Assembly: GCF_013618865.1 (NCBI RefSeq)
Contig: NZ_JABSOE010000050.1
Coordinates: 1 to 35,547 of the forward strand
Direction of reading: 5' to 3'
Source: Phocaeicola faecicola
GTDB taxonomy: Bacteria; Bacteroidota; Bacteroidia; Bacteroidales; Bacteroidaceae
Length of the DNA: 35,547 nt
Shown: piece by piece, positions 16,956 through 25,774 of the stretch
Position numbering within the stretch: position 1 is the first letter of the stretch
How the letters are laid out: the number at the start of each line of letters is the position of its first letter
Notes under the pieces: model-generated
What the model was told of the DNA's origin: nothing
Databases searched by the model: none
The model's input: the letters and a program-made list of their open reading frames with translations, nothing else
Program-made: the position numbers and the translations under genes

Positions 16956-18812
16956 ATGATTAAAAAAGGGCTATTCTTGGCTTGCATACTGTTTGCAAGC
17001 ACTTCATGTACGGAACAGTTCGAAATTAGCGAAAATATTGGTAACAGTAAAAAGAATGAAGCGGTTTTCAGACTTTATTCGGCGGGGTTTGAGGATGCGG
17101 TAACGCGCAGTGGGGAAACAGTCACTCAGGCTGTCTATGATTTTCTCGACTATTATATAGTAGATGAAACCGGGAAAGTAATGACGGATATCAAATCCAA
17201 ATACAAGCCAGAAACTGCTGAAATTGTCGCAGAAGGATTGCATGAAGGAAGCTACCGGCTTTTGGTGCTGGGGGTAAAAGGGGAAAAAGAAAACGATGGT
17301 GCTACAGTCAATAAGATCACGAACGTGAATGACGTGTGGCTGAGTTTCCCGGAAGATTTAGGCAAGCCGTTGGACTGTGAGTATTTCTATTCGAACACTC
17401 CTTTTGATGTCACCATTACAGAATCGGCAGACGGTAAACAGGAAACCATCCTGAACGGGGGAACAGTGACGCAGCACAGAATTGTGGGTAAGGTGAAATT
17501 TAATTTTGACTTCGAGAATATCTATGTAGAATATTCAGTAACCCAAAATGTGGCAAATGCAAAAACTCCCAGATTCTATACTTCGATGACAGCCGACAAA
17601 CATTTCTCGGGACAGAGCACGACCACGCTGCGTGAACTGAATCTGTCGAACGAAAGAGAGTATCTGTTTATGCCAACGGTTGAAGGCCAGACAATGAGTG
17701 GAAAAATTGGAATGGTCAGCCGAACATATACAGGAGGAAGCCTGTCGCAGACCTATGGATTCAGCGGGATAAAGATACTTCCCAATCAGATTACCACTGT
17801 CAATACAGACGTAGATCATCCGGAAGATAACAGAGGAACGATGTTTGTATCTTCAGCAGCATATAAACACGGCAATCACAAGAAGATTCTGCAGGATGAC
17901 GAGAAGAAAGCGGTGTATACAGATATGAGCCAGCGCTCATTTAACACATCTGCTCCCTTGCAGTTGTCCGTAACAGACGAAGGTCAGTTTCATATGCGTT
18001 TTTATTCTCCGCGCGATCTGGGACATATCACGGTAAAGGCCTTGATTCCAGAGGTGAGCAAAGAATGGTTCGATTTTGCCTATCTGGATACCATCCCGGC
18101 ATTCGGAGATGCGTATCTGGATGTTCCGATGCTGAAAAAGCCTACGGTGTGCAAAGGAGAAAGCGGACGCTTGATTAACATACAGAAACTCACGGCCGCA
18201 CAGTTGAAAACCGCACAGTTTAAGATTGAGTCGACAGAGGAGTTTTGGAAAAAAATAGAGAAAATCAAACATGGGTGGACAATTTACTGGGGACTTTACG
18301 GTGGCGACCCAGACAGACCAGACGGTGGACCTGTAGGCAACTGGATGGGAATACGCCCGGTACACATCCGTGAGTCGGTTGCCTTGTTCCTCAATTTTAC
18401 CTACATGATAGATATGCCTGAGCATGAGCAGATCTTGAGAGATAATGCTGACAAGCTTTATGACGACAACAAGAATCCGATTCAGGTGGAGAGGGTTCTG
18501 CAGCAGATGAGACAGCAGCGTACCCTGCAGGTAGGACTGGTTTATGCGGGCAATGGTGTGTTGGGATTAGGTGGAGGAAGCTCATATGGAGCCTACCAGC
18601 AGGCTTGGTTCGAGCATTACTGGAACACCTATTCATGCAATATCATGTTCCATGAATTAGGACACGTTATGGGATATGGACATAGCAGTTCATTTACGTA
18701 TGGTCCCTGGGCTGAGGAATTGATGAATAATTTTTATGTCAACAATCTGCGTCAGATGCCTATTGACTCAAAAAACTATCTGAACAGTTCAAGCAATCCA
18801 AACAAGTATTAA
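16956..18812 (+). CDS. Fimbrillin-like lipoprotein with C-terminal metzincin zinc-protease domain
   Basis: 618 residues, lipobox STSC (Cys18). The N-terminal part (about 35-290) looks like a FimB/Mfa2 or fimbrillin-type beta domain (FRLYSAGFEDAVTRSG, GLHEGSYRLLVLGV, PNQITTVNTDVDH). A middle beta-rich segment (about 300-430) follows. The C-terminal part has the full metzincin consensus HExxHxxGxxH as HELGHVMGYGH: His566, Glu567, His570, Gly573, His576. A candidate Met-turn is LMNN (Met590). The preceding strand/helix AYQQAWFEHYWNTYSCNIMF fits the active-site helix. It should be a surface-exposed, zinc-dependent peptidase; substrate unknown. It heads an operon of surface lipoproteins. The protease call is strong on motif, the N-terminal fold moderate. 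Confidence 0.82.
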   Translation: MIKKGLFLACILFASTSCTEQFEISENIGNSKKNEAVFRLYSAGFEDAVTRSGETVTQAVYDFLDYYIVDETGKVMTDIKSKYKPETAEIVAEGLHEGSYRLLVLGVKGEKENDGATVNKITNVNDVWLSFPEDLGKPLDCEYFYSNTPFDVTITESADGKQETILNGGTVTQHRIVGKVKFNFDFENIYVEYSVTQNVANAKTPRFYTSMTADKHFSGQSTTTLRELNLSNEREYLFMPTVEGQTMSGKIGMVSRTYTGGSLSQTYGFSGIKILPNQITTVNTDVDHPEDNRGTMFVSSAAYKHGNHKKILQDDEKKAVYTDMSQRSFNTSAPLQLSVTDEGQFHMRFYSPRDLGHITVKALIPEVSKEWFDFAYLDTIPAFGDAYLDVPMLKKPTVCKGESGRLINIQKLTAAQLKTAQFKIESTEEFWKKIEKIKHGWTIYWGLYGGDPDRPDGGPVGNWMGIRPVHIRESVALFLNFTYMIDMPEHEQILRDNADKLYDDNKNPIQVERVLQQMRQQRTLQVGLVYAGNGVLGLGGGSSYGAYQQAWFEHYWNTYSCNIMFHELGHVMGYGHSSSFTYGPWAEELMNNFYVNNLRQMPIDSKNYLNSSSNPNKY

Positions 18813-18832
18813 TGATTAAAAAGATTTAAGAC

Positions 18833-21088
18833 GTGACAAGATCGGTTTACATTAAAAATATAATAGCAGCAATATTTCTTTCGGGAATCATGCAGGCATG
18901 CAACAATCAGGATTTATTTTCTGAAAAAAGCAGCAACGGAGTGTTATCGGGCCAGCTGATGGAAAGCAGAGGGTCTGAGGGAGACGGTGAGGTTTCTTAT
19001 TACTCCGGATATTTTACGGCAGTGGCTTTTGATGCGGAAGGAGCCTTGGTAATGGTCAGAGAAAATATTAAGGTGGACCAAAACGGCCAATTCAGTCTGA
19101 CCATCGGCAGCAGCGCAAAAAAATGCTACTTCATAGCCAATGCTCCCAAGGAGGTGATTCCGACTTATGGAGCAACCGAGACAGCGTTCAAGGAGATGGT
19201 GATGACAGGTCAGTTGGACAGTACACTGGATCCGGTCATGCTGGGTGTGATTGATGTGGACTCGTACCATTGGGAACCGATTGTGATGAATCGGTGTGTG
19301 GCGCGACTCGACTTGAGCATGCAGGTTTCAGGAGTGGTGATTAACCGTATCACCGTAAAAGGTGCAGCCGACAGAAGTTTCCTCTTCCCTCATGAAACAG
19401 GAACTCCCGAAGGGTTACAGTTGACGAATATCGTCCTGAACTTTGCGGATGGCGGACTGACTGACAGCAAGAGCCGTTTGATGTACCTGCATGAGCAGCA
19501 GACAGGAACTCCGGAAGTGGTAATAGAAGCGACGGTAAACGGACGCCTGATGGAACTGAAGGAAAAGTTGCCTGCAAAGATCAAGCGAAACAGCCTGTAT
19601 ACCCTGAAGGTGTACGGCAACGGAGCGAAACTGGGCATACAGCTTACCGAAAACGACTGGGAAAACGGTCAGGACAATGAATCGTCTGTGATTACACTGG
19701 CTAAAGTGAATGTAGGAAGTTCGCAGTTGAATGGTGCAAGAGTGAATGAACGCGGTGACTCGGTATTTATTCCGTATAATGACAAGACTCTTTCTCTGGC
19801 AATAAATACGGAGGAAGGAATGACGGTAAGAACCGACGGCAGTCTTGATCTTGCAGAAGTATCCGTGGCACAGAATGCAACCCGCAACGGTACGGCATTG
19901 AATAAATTGACGATGGTGAATATCACAAGCAACCTGAAGAGAATCGGAGTGCCTCTGCAGTATTCTTACCTGGAATCGTTCGACAGTAATGGAATGATGA
20001 AAGGACGTATTGTACTGGTATTTGAGCCGAATCCTGTACAGATGACCGGTATGCTTTCGTTCCTGGAGGGAACGGCTTATGACTTTAACCGTTATATTGA
20101 TGGGGAGTATGCACGCCTGATTGTGCCGGAAGGAATGAAGGCGGAACTGGAGTTTGAGTCCGGAGAGGACAGTTGGGCTATCTTGAAAAAAGCAGAAGAT
20201 GGCACTGAGGCCTTACGACTTCTGGGGGGATGGAAGCCCAATGACTCCACAGCAAACGGTAGAAAGCAGGCTGTAAAACTGAAAATCAGCAACTTGGACG
20301 GTTCGGACATGGAAACGTATACGATAAGTCGTCTGAATTATGGACTTCCGGTGGCTTATGTAGCCGGAAACTGGTGGTGCAAATACAACCTGAAAGGTAC
20401 GGCCAATGATTTCCAGGATCAGATACTTTCAAGTGCAGATCCGGTGAAGGAAGGTAATCTGCTCGAATATCTGAACGACTGTACTCTGGAACAGCTCAGG
20501 GCTGTCATGGGCGACCAGTACCAGGGAGGAAATCTGGAAGGATTGACGCTTACTTTGTCGGATGGCAAGTTTGAATATGCCGGATTCAATGCGAATGTAT
20601 CGGTAAATATCAATACACAGAGCAAGCAAATGGCTCCTTCTGGGTATGAGATGCCATCGGATAATGATTTCAGAAGACTGGTTGCTTCGTATGACTATAA
20701 ACTCCCGACTACTTCTATAGTTTATAACAACAACATGAGCGGTGATGACAGTTTCAGAATGAAGTATTTTCACGGCAACCGGGCAATTACCATAGATGAA
20801 GCCGCATACGGAAAAATCGGTTTCTATGATTTCTGCGAAGAAGCATATATCAATGACAACAGCAAACATGTGGTAATCTTCGGCTGGGGACATCAATGGG
20901 AGGCCGGTCCAGGAAATATAGGTTCGGATGACATCATTTTTGCGACCAATTCCGGAAACGGAAATTCATGGACAATGGAAGGCCACATTGATGATCAGTC
21001 GGCAACCTGGTTTAAGCGAACAGGACACAACAATACGAAAACAAGAGCCATCAGATGTAAGAAATCGGCTGTAGAATATATTTATTAA
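18833..21088 (+). CDS. Large fimbrillin-like lipoprotein with FISUMP-like C-terminus (copy 1)
   Basis: 751 residues. It starts at GTG 18833: an in-frame stop lies at 18827 and the signal peptide/lipobox (MQAC, Cys23) begins right there. The N-terminal third resembles Mfa2/fimbrillin domains (NRCVARLDLSMQVSG, AKIKRNSLYTLKVYG). A middle beta region ends in DMETYTISRLNYGLPV. The C-terminal part, from about residue 513 (WWCKYNLKGT), with APSGYEMPSDNDFRRLV and the ending TRAIRCKKSAVEYIY, resembles the Fibrobacter succinogenes major paralogous (FISUMP, TIGR02145) domain. It is paralogous to the next gene. Likely a surface adhesin or pilus tip/anchor; inferred. Confidence 0.75.
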   Translation: MTRSVYIKNIIAAIFLSGIMQACNNQDLFSEKSSNGVLSGQLMESRGSEGDGEVSYYSGYFTAVAFDAEGALVMVRENIKVDQNGQFSLTIGSSAKKCYFIANAPKEVIPTYGATETAFKEMVMTGQLDSTLDPVMLGVIDVDSYHWEPIVMNRCVARLDLSMQVSGVVINRITVKGAADRSFLFPHETGTPEGLQLTNIVLNFADGGLTDSKSRLMYLHEQQTGTPEVVIEATVNGRLMELKEKLPAKIKRNSLYTLKVYGNGAKLGIQLTENDWENGQDNESSVITLAKVNVGSSQLNGARVNERGDSVFIPYNDKTLSLAINTEEGMTVRTDGSLDLAEVSVAQNATRNGTALNKLTMVNITSNLKRIGVPLQYSYLESFDSNGMMKGRIVLVFEPNPVQMTGMLSFLEGTAYDFNRYIDGEYARLIVPEGMKAELEFESGEDSWAILKKAEDGTEALRLLGGWKPNDSTANGRKQAVKLKISNLDGSDMETYTISRLNYGLPVAYVAGNWWCKYNLKGTANDFQDQILSSADPVKEGNLLEYLNDCTLEQLRAVMGDQYQGGNLEGLTLTLSDGKFEYAGFNANVSVNINTQSKQMAPSGYEMPSDNDFRRLVASYDYKLPTTSIVYNNNMSGDDSFRMKYFHGNRAITIDEAAYGKIGFYDFCEEAYINDNSKHVVIFGWGHQWEAGPGNIGSDDIIFATNSGNGNSWTMEGHIDDQSATWFKRTGHNNTKTRAIRCKKSAVEYIY

Positions 21089-23289
21089 TGAATAAACGAA
21101 TGATGAAAAATAAACTGTTATATATCCTCTCTGCATTGGGGCTGGTATTGGCATCATGTAGTAACGAAGATACGGTAACGCACAAATACGAAGGAAAATT
21201 GTCGAGAGTATCCATGGATTTCCCGGCAACTTACAATGTGGAAAACGTAAAATACTTTTTCTTCAAGAATGGGGAATTGGGTGCTGAAGGAACGTCGCAG
21301 CCGTCGGAAGCAGAGCTGAAGCTTCCCTTGGAAGGAGCAGGCTCTCTTTACCTGGTAGCCAATGAAGGAGGCAAGGTGAACCCGACTGTAAATAGCGGAA
21401 TGACTGAAGAACGCTGGCAGGATGCGACCATAGACCTGGACGATTCACAGAAGCCGTTGAACTTCATGATCGGGAAAGTGGAAGTCAAGGATGATGTAGC
21501 AGAGTATGCAGTAACCATGAAACGGGGAGTTGCCCGTTTTGACGTCACATATGCTTTTCCGGGTACTGAAGTCAAAAGCCTTGCGCTGAAAGGAATGGCT
21601 GGAAAGTCCTATCTGATTGAAAGAGTACCTCTTTCGATTCCTTCGGATGCCGGACGGGTTGACCTGACAACAGCGGATGGCACTTTGAACGGAGAAGATC
21701 AGACTGGAGTGCTGTATGCTTATGAACAGATAAATTCAGAGGCTACGGTAGAAGTTACGATGCCCGACGGAAAGGTGCATTCGGCCAAACTTCCCGCACA
21801 GATATTGCGTAATAAGGTCTACACCCTGCAGATAGGTCGTGACGGTAGCCTGCACAGTATCACGGTAAATGAATGGAACCGGGAAGAGGACGAGATCCTT
21901 GCTCCTGACCGGGGAAGCTTTATCACGGTGAATGAGGAACAGAGTGCGCTGAACGACAGAGCTACTGTTCTTCCGGACGCAAGAGGTGTGTCAGCGAAAT
22001 ACCTTTCTGGAACATTCGATCTTGCACTGAACTGTGGTGAGGAGCTGGAATATGTAGGCGGAGGAAATGAGTGGCTGGAAGTTACTCATATCAATCCGGA
22101 AGCAGCTACCCTGGCGGAAAGAAACATGTTCAGAATCAGCAAGAAACTCCTGGCTCCTAATTGTCCGCTGGAAGAGGCAAAGCTTCAGTTCAGACGGAAA
22201 GGGTTAACGGAAGTTTATGAGGAAGACTGTCTGACCGTAGTATTCGAGGAAAACGATGATACTCTCGAAGGTATGCTGGACTTCAATAACGAAAACTATG
22301 AGTGCGATTTCGGACGCTATATTGACGGTAATTTAGGTACGTATACCGTAGGCGAAGGCAAGACCTTGTCTTTGGAAGTATCTCAGTCGAACCCTTGGGT
22401 CAGACTGGTACCGTCGGAAGGAAACCGCAATTCGTATATCATCCAGGCTGGCTGGAAACCCAATGACCCGGAAGCTGACGGAAGAGTACAGTCTGCGAAA
22501 CTGATCGTCAGCGACAATAAGGGAAACCGACAGGAGTATACAATCAAAAGAAGAAACTTCGGCTTGCCGGTAATTCTCTTGAATGATATATGGTGGTGCA
22601 AGTTTAATGCGATTGGCAATTCCCGCGACTTCAATGACCAGATCTTGTGTGCGCAGGATCCGACGAGAACTACGGGACAGACCGTTCTGGAATATCTGAA
22701 GACTTGCAGCAATGAGGATTTCCTGAAGGTATGGAATTCGGCTTACGGTGGAACATCCGGACAGGCAATGACAGTGGTGAATAATAATGGAACGTTTACG
22801 CTGGAAGGTTATAAATCGAATGAATCACAGCATATCAACCACCAGGACCCAAAAGCATTGTCTCCGGAAGGATACGAAATGCCGACATTAGATGATTATA
22901 ATAGAATCTTGGGAGCTTTTTCAGTCCCAACTTCTCCGGCTCCTTTTAATCCGATTAACGGAGGCGAGACTTATCGCAGCGAGATTTTTATGGATAAAAG
23001 AACAGAAGCGGTTATCGGAGAAGGAACCTTGTCGGATATCAGATTCATTACCATCAGGAGTCTGAAGGGAAAAGGAACGGAATCTTTGACGCTGTATGGT
23101 GTGGGATGTCAGTGGAACGGAAGTGGTATCAACCACAACTGGCTGTTGTTTGCCAATTATAATCCTTCTACTACCGGTTGGTTGTACCGGGGAGGAAATA
23201 ATCTGGAACACAACGGAGCCGGAGCCAACAATACCCGTACTGTAAGATTCAAGAAATCTGCGGTTGAGTATATTTATGGCGTGGAATAA
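21088..23289 (+). CDS. Large fimbrillin-like lipoprotein with FISUMP-like C-terminus (copy 2)
   Basis: 733 residues, lipobox LASC (Cys24 if started at 21088; an ATG at 21100 is an alternative). It overlaps the previous gene by one base (TAATG), so the two are translationally coupled. It aligns end to end with copy 1: KRGVARFDVTYAFPG, AQILRNKVYTLQIG, GWKPNDPEADGR, EYTIKRRNFGLPV, WWCKFNAIGNSRDFNDQIL (about residue 501), SPEGYEMPTLDDYNRIL, and the ending RTVRFKKSAVEYIYGVE. Similarity is strongest in the last 270 residues and weak in the first 120, suggesting duplication and divergence of the distal part. Same inferred surface role. Confidence 0.75.
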   Translation: MNKRMMKNKLLYILSALGLVLASCSNEDTVTHKYEGKLSRVSMDFPATYNVENVKYFFFKNGELGAEGTSQPSEAELKLPLEGAGSLYLVANEGGKVNPTVNSGMTEERWQDATIDLDDSQKPLNFMIGKVEVKDDVAEYAVTMKRGVARFDVTYAFPGTEVKSLALKGMAGKSYLIERVPLSIPSDAGRVDLTTADGTLNGEDQTGVLYAYEQINSEATVEVTMPDGKVHSAKLPAQILRNKVYTLQIGRDGSLHSITVNEWNREEDEILAPDRGSFITVNEEQSALNDRATVLPDARGVSAKYLSGTFDLALNCGEELEYVGGGNEWLEVTHINPEAATLAERNMFRISKKLLAPNCPLEEAKLQFRRKGLTEVYEEDCLTVVFEENDDTLEGMLDFNNENYECDFGRYIDGNLGTYTVGEGKTLSLEVSQSNPWVRLVPSEGNRNSYIIQAGWKPNDPEADGRVQSAKLIVSDNKGNRQEYTIKRRNFGLPVILLNDIWWCKFNAIGNSRDFNDQILCAQDPTRTTGQTVLEYLKTCSNEDFLKVWNSAYGGTSGQAMTVVNNNGTFTLEGYKSNESQHINHQDPKALSPEGYEMPTLDDYNRILGAFSVPTSPAPFNPINGGETYRSEIFMDKRTEAVIGEGTLSDIRFITIRSLKGKGTESLTLYGVGCQWNGSGINHNWLLFANYNPSTTGWLYRGGNNLEHNGAGANNTRTVRFKKSAVEYIYGVE

Positions 23290-23335
23290 TCATTCAAAAT
23301 GCGGAATGACTGATAAAAGACCAATAGCCTGAGAG

Positions 23336-23396
23336 CAAGACTTGCCGACTGACGGTACAAGAAAAAAGAGTGAATGTCGGCAAGTCTTGTTTTTTC
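23336..23396 (+). terminator. Strong terminator between the paralogous pair and the small ORF
   Basis: A perfect 14-bp stem CAAGACTTGCCGAC (23336-23349) / GTCGGCAAGTCTTG (23376-23389) with a 26-nt loop is followed by TTTTTT. It separates the first three genes from the 48-codon ORF and the two-domain fimbrillin, so read-through or a second promoter must serve the latter. Confidence 0.85.
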
Positions 23397-23456
23397 AAAT
23401 CAGGCATTGTTTTTGCGTCGGATTGCATATTTATTAAAACAGATTGAAATATCAAG

Positions 23457-23603
23457 ATGAAAGAAATGTATATTAAGCCGGAGGTTCGGGTGATGAAATT
23501 TGAGGCAGAAGGAGTTTTATGCGGCAGTAGCAATGGGAATCCCGGAGGAACGACTCCCGATTTTGAGTGGGATGACTCATGGCCTGCGAATAGTATCTGG
23601 TAA
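23457..23603 (+). CDS. Small 48-residue protein (leader-like N-terminus, Trp/Asp-rich tail)
   Basis: An uninterrupted ATG-to-TAA frame with an upstream purine stretch (ATCAAG). The peptide begins MKEMYIKPEVRVMKFEAEG, continues VLCGSSNGNPGG, and ends in an acidic Trp-rich tail (FEWDDSWPANSIW). The opening 'K-x-Y-I-x-P-x-x-x-V' followed by L-C/A-x-S resembles a type of short hypothetical protein common in Bacteroides, often near fimbrillin genes. No signal peptide or membrane span is visible. It lies 35 bp before the two-domain fimbrillin gene in the same direction. Function unknown; a precursor peptide or regulatory leader is possible. It may be missed by annotators using a size cut-off. Confidence 0.7.
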   Translation: MKEMYIKPEVRVMKFEAEGVLCGSSNGNPGGTTPDFEWDDSWPANSIW

Positions 23604-23638
23604 AATAATACATACGTATGAATTTAGAATCTCGAATT

Positions 23639-25378
23639 ATGAATAAAAGAATATGTTGGGGGATGGGAATCTTTTCCATGGCTGTGTGTATGGGGGCTTG
23701 CTCTCACAATTACGAAGAATTAAGCAATGGAAAAGAGGAAATCCCGGGAGTTGAACCGCATGAAGTGATGTTCTCGGTGAAAAATTTTGAGAGAGACGAA
23801 CATTCACGGACCCATCTGGAGGTGAATGAAAATGGAGCTATCTTCACTTGGGCAGAAAATGATACACTGGGAATTTTCCCATCGCAGGGCGACCAGGTTA
23901 CGTTTGCCATGCAGACAGGAGCCGGTACTGCCAATGCGGTGTTTTCAGGCGGAAGCTGGGAATTGAAAAAAAGTTCTACTTATTATGCGTACTACCCTTT
24001 CAGCAGAAAATATTTTGACGGACAGAACTCGAAAAATAAAATATGGGTGAATTATAAAGGACAGTCGCAAGACGGAAACAACAGTACGGCTGCCACAGGA
24101 AGCTATGATTTCCTAAATGCAACCGGTACGGCTCCGGAAAACGGACGTCTGGTATTTGAATTTACCCATATGGGGGCTATGGTTCAGTTAGTGGCAAATG
24201 TTCCCGAAAAAATGGTGGTTAAAAAAATGGGACTTGCCACTGAAAATGAGGAGTTCATGATTGAAGGATATTATAATCTGGAAGATGAGACTCCAACCTA
24301 TGTTCCGGTCAAGAAGAACAAGTCGCTTAGCTTAGCCTTGAAAAACGTGGAATGTGAGGCAAATACTACCGTAACAGGATACCTGATGGTGCCTCCAACC
24401 GATCTGACCGGCAAGTCGCTTACGCTCAGAGTATACGATGACCGTAACAAATTGTATTCTTATAAATTCCCGGCAACAGGTGTATTCAGAGCTGGAAAAT
24501 TTTACAGTCTGAAAGGCAATGTCACGGAAAATACGGAAAATCCGGATGAGCTGTATGACAAGATGGAACTGAGTTGCAACATGGATGCCTATCTGAAAGA
24601 AAATGGCAACTTGGGAGAGAACCTGAACGTATATGTCTTTGCAGACGTATATAATGAAGGAGAGTTCGTGATGAAGCCTTTCGTGGTAGATAAGAACGGA
24701 AACCTGTCTTATGCCGATGGAACCATGTATTTCCCGGAAGACCATGACGTGACCTTATATGCCGTGTATGGAAAGATGACGCAATGGAGGGAAAACGAAT
24801 CGATGCCGATGGTCTACAAGCACACCGTGAATGCCGTGCAGACTGAAACCGACTACATGGATAACAACCTTTTGCATGCTGCAAAGAAAGTAACGTCAGA
24901 CGGAAGCAATTCTGAGATTCTGTTTTCTCACGTATGTTCGGGCATAAGAATTGGAGTAAAAGCTGCTCCCGGAACCAGGGCCGTATTGGAAAAACAAGTC
25001 AGTGTGACTTTGAACAACCTGTGGATGTCGGGTAATCTGAACATGAAGACCGGTGAAATGATTCCGGATTCAGAGTCTCAGAAAGGAAGTGTAAGCCTGG
25101 GCCAGGTAAATGTGCTGAACAGTTTTGGAGACAATGATACATATGCCAAGGCAACCGTGATACCTCAGAAACTGGAACGCGGTACGGAATTGTTTACCGT
25201 AAAGAACGGTAATAAGGTGTTTAAATATACCATTGAGAAACTGAACGGTTTGACACTGGAACCGGGAAAGGTCCATACGTTTGAAATAGAAATTGACGGT
25301 GACAGCAATATTTCGGTTTCGACGTCAGTTGCCGACTGGGAAGTAGGTGAAACGATTATTGTGGATACCGATAAATAA
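23639..25378 (+). CDS. Fimbrillin family lipoprotein with two tandem fimbrillin domains
   Basis: About 579 residues from ATG 23639, which gives a compact lipoprotein signal (lipobox CMGAC, Cys21); ATG 23618 adds seven residues. Domain 1 (about 40-300) has the Bacteroides Mfa_like_1 pattern: a basic/Thr start (RTHLEVNENGAIFTW), ENDTLGIFPSQG, STYYAYYPFSRKY, VFEFTHMGAMVQLV, GKFYSLKGNV. Domain 2 (about 310-579) repeats it: NLNVYVFADVYNEG, DVTLYAVYG, ILFSHVCSGIRIGV, PGKVHTFEIEI, then SVADWEVGETI. Likely a pilus-like or surface adhesin subunit. It is distinct from the larger upstream pair but probably the same system. A terminator follows. Confidence 0.85.
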   Translation: MNKRICWGMGIFSMAVCMGACSHNYEELSNGKEEIPGVEPHEVMFSVKNFERDEHSRTHLEVNENGAIFTWAENDTLGIFPSQGDQVTFAMQTGAGTANAVFSGGSWELKKSSTYYAYYPFSRKYFDGQNSKNKIWVNYKGQSQDGNNSTAATGSYDFLNATGTAPENGRLVFEFTHMGAMVQLVANVPEKMVVKKMGLATENEEFMIEGYYNLEDETPTYVPVKKNKSLSLALKNVECEANTTVTGYLMVPPTDLTGKSLTLRVYDDRNKLYSYKFPATGVFRAGKFYSLKGNVTENTENPDELYDKMELSCNMDAYLKENGNLGENLNVYVFADVYNEGEFVMKPFVVDKNGNLSYADGTMYFPEDHDVTLYAVYGKMTQWRENESMPMVYKHTVNAVQTETDYMDNNLLHAAKKVTSDGSNSEILFSHVCSGIRIGVKAAPGTRAVLEKQVSVTLNNLWMSGNLNMKTGEMIPDSESQKGSVSLGQVNVLNSFGDNDTYAKATVIPQKLERGTELFTVKNGNKVFKYTIEKLNGLTLEPGKVHTFEIEIDGDSNISVSTSVADWEVGETIIVDTDK

Positions 25379-25414
25379 TGCAAGTCCGATATAAAATCAG
25401 GAAACAGCAAGTTG

Positions 25415-25455
25415 CCCGCCATTGAGAACTTCACCTCAATGGCGGGTTTCTTTTC
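25415..25455 (+). terminator. Rho-independent terminator closing the fimbrillin locus
   Basis: A perfect 12-bp stem CCCGCCATTGAG / CTCAATGGCGGG with an 8-nt loop is followed by TTTCTTTTC. Confidence 0.9.
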
Positions 25456-25774
25456 GTAGCTACCAACTGCAGGGACAAGCAATCTACCACGAAATGACAG
25501 GAAGTAGGATACAGGATGCCGGCGGCCGATAAGCGACCGATGTCAGGATGGCGGGTTATCTTGCCTTCAATCATACATTTTTCCTGTCTGGAATGCAAAT
25601 TCCCTGCAAAAATCATCGGCCATACGATAAATCTCTGTAACTTTAGACACTGAGAATATGGCAGAAAACGTTCGGATGTTATCATTCAGTACCATCCATT
25701 TGAGGTTTTTACCGCTATGTTCCTATTTAACAACAGATTATATTTATTCTTATTTCGAATTTACATTAACTTAT
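25456..25774 (+). other. Intergenic region before aroC
   Basis: About 320 bp with no supported gene; an open frame extending upstream of aroC (from 25658) lacks the conserved start of chorismate synthase. The best -7-like match is TAACTTTA at 25638-25645 (one mismatch). Nothing else stands out. Confidence 0.3.

Noticed and set aside
25658..25774. In-frame upstream extension of aroC by 39 codons
   Set aside because: Chorismate synthases begin at the NTFGN-like motif; the extension has no similarity to the family and would cross the likely promoter area.
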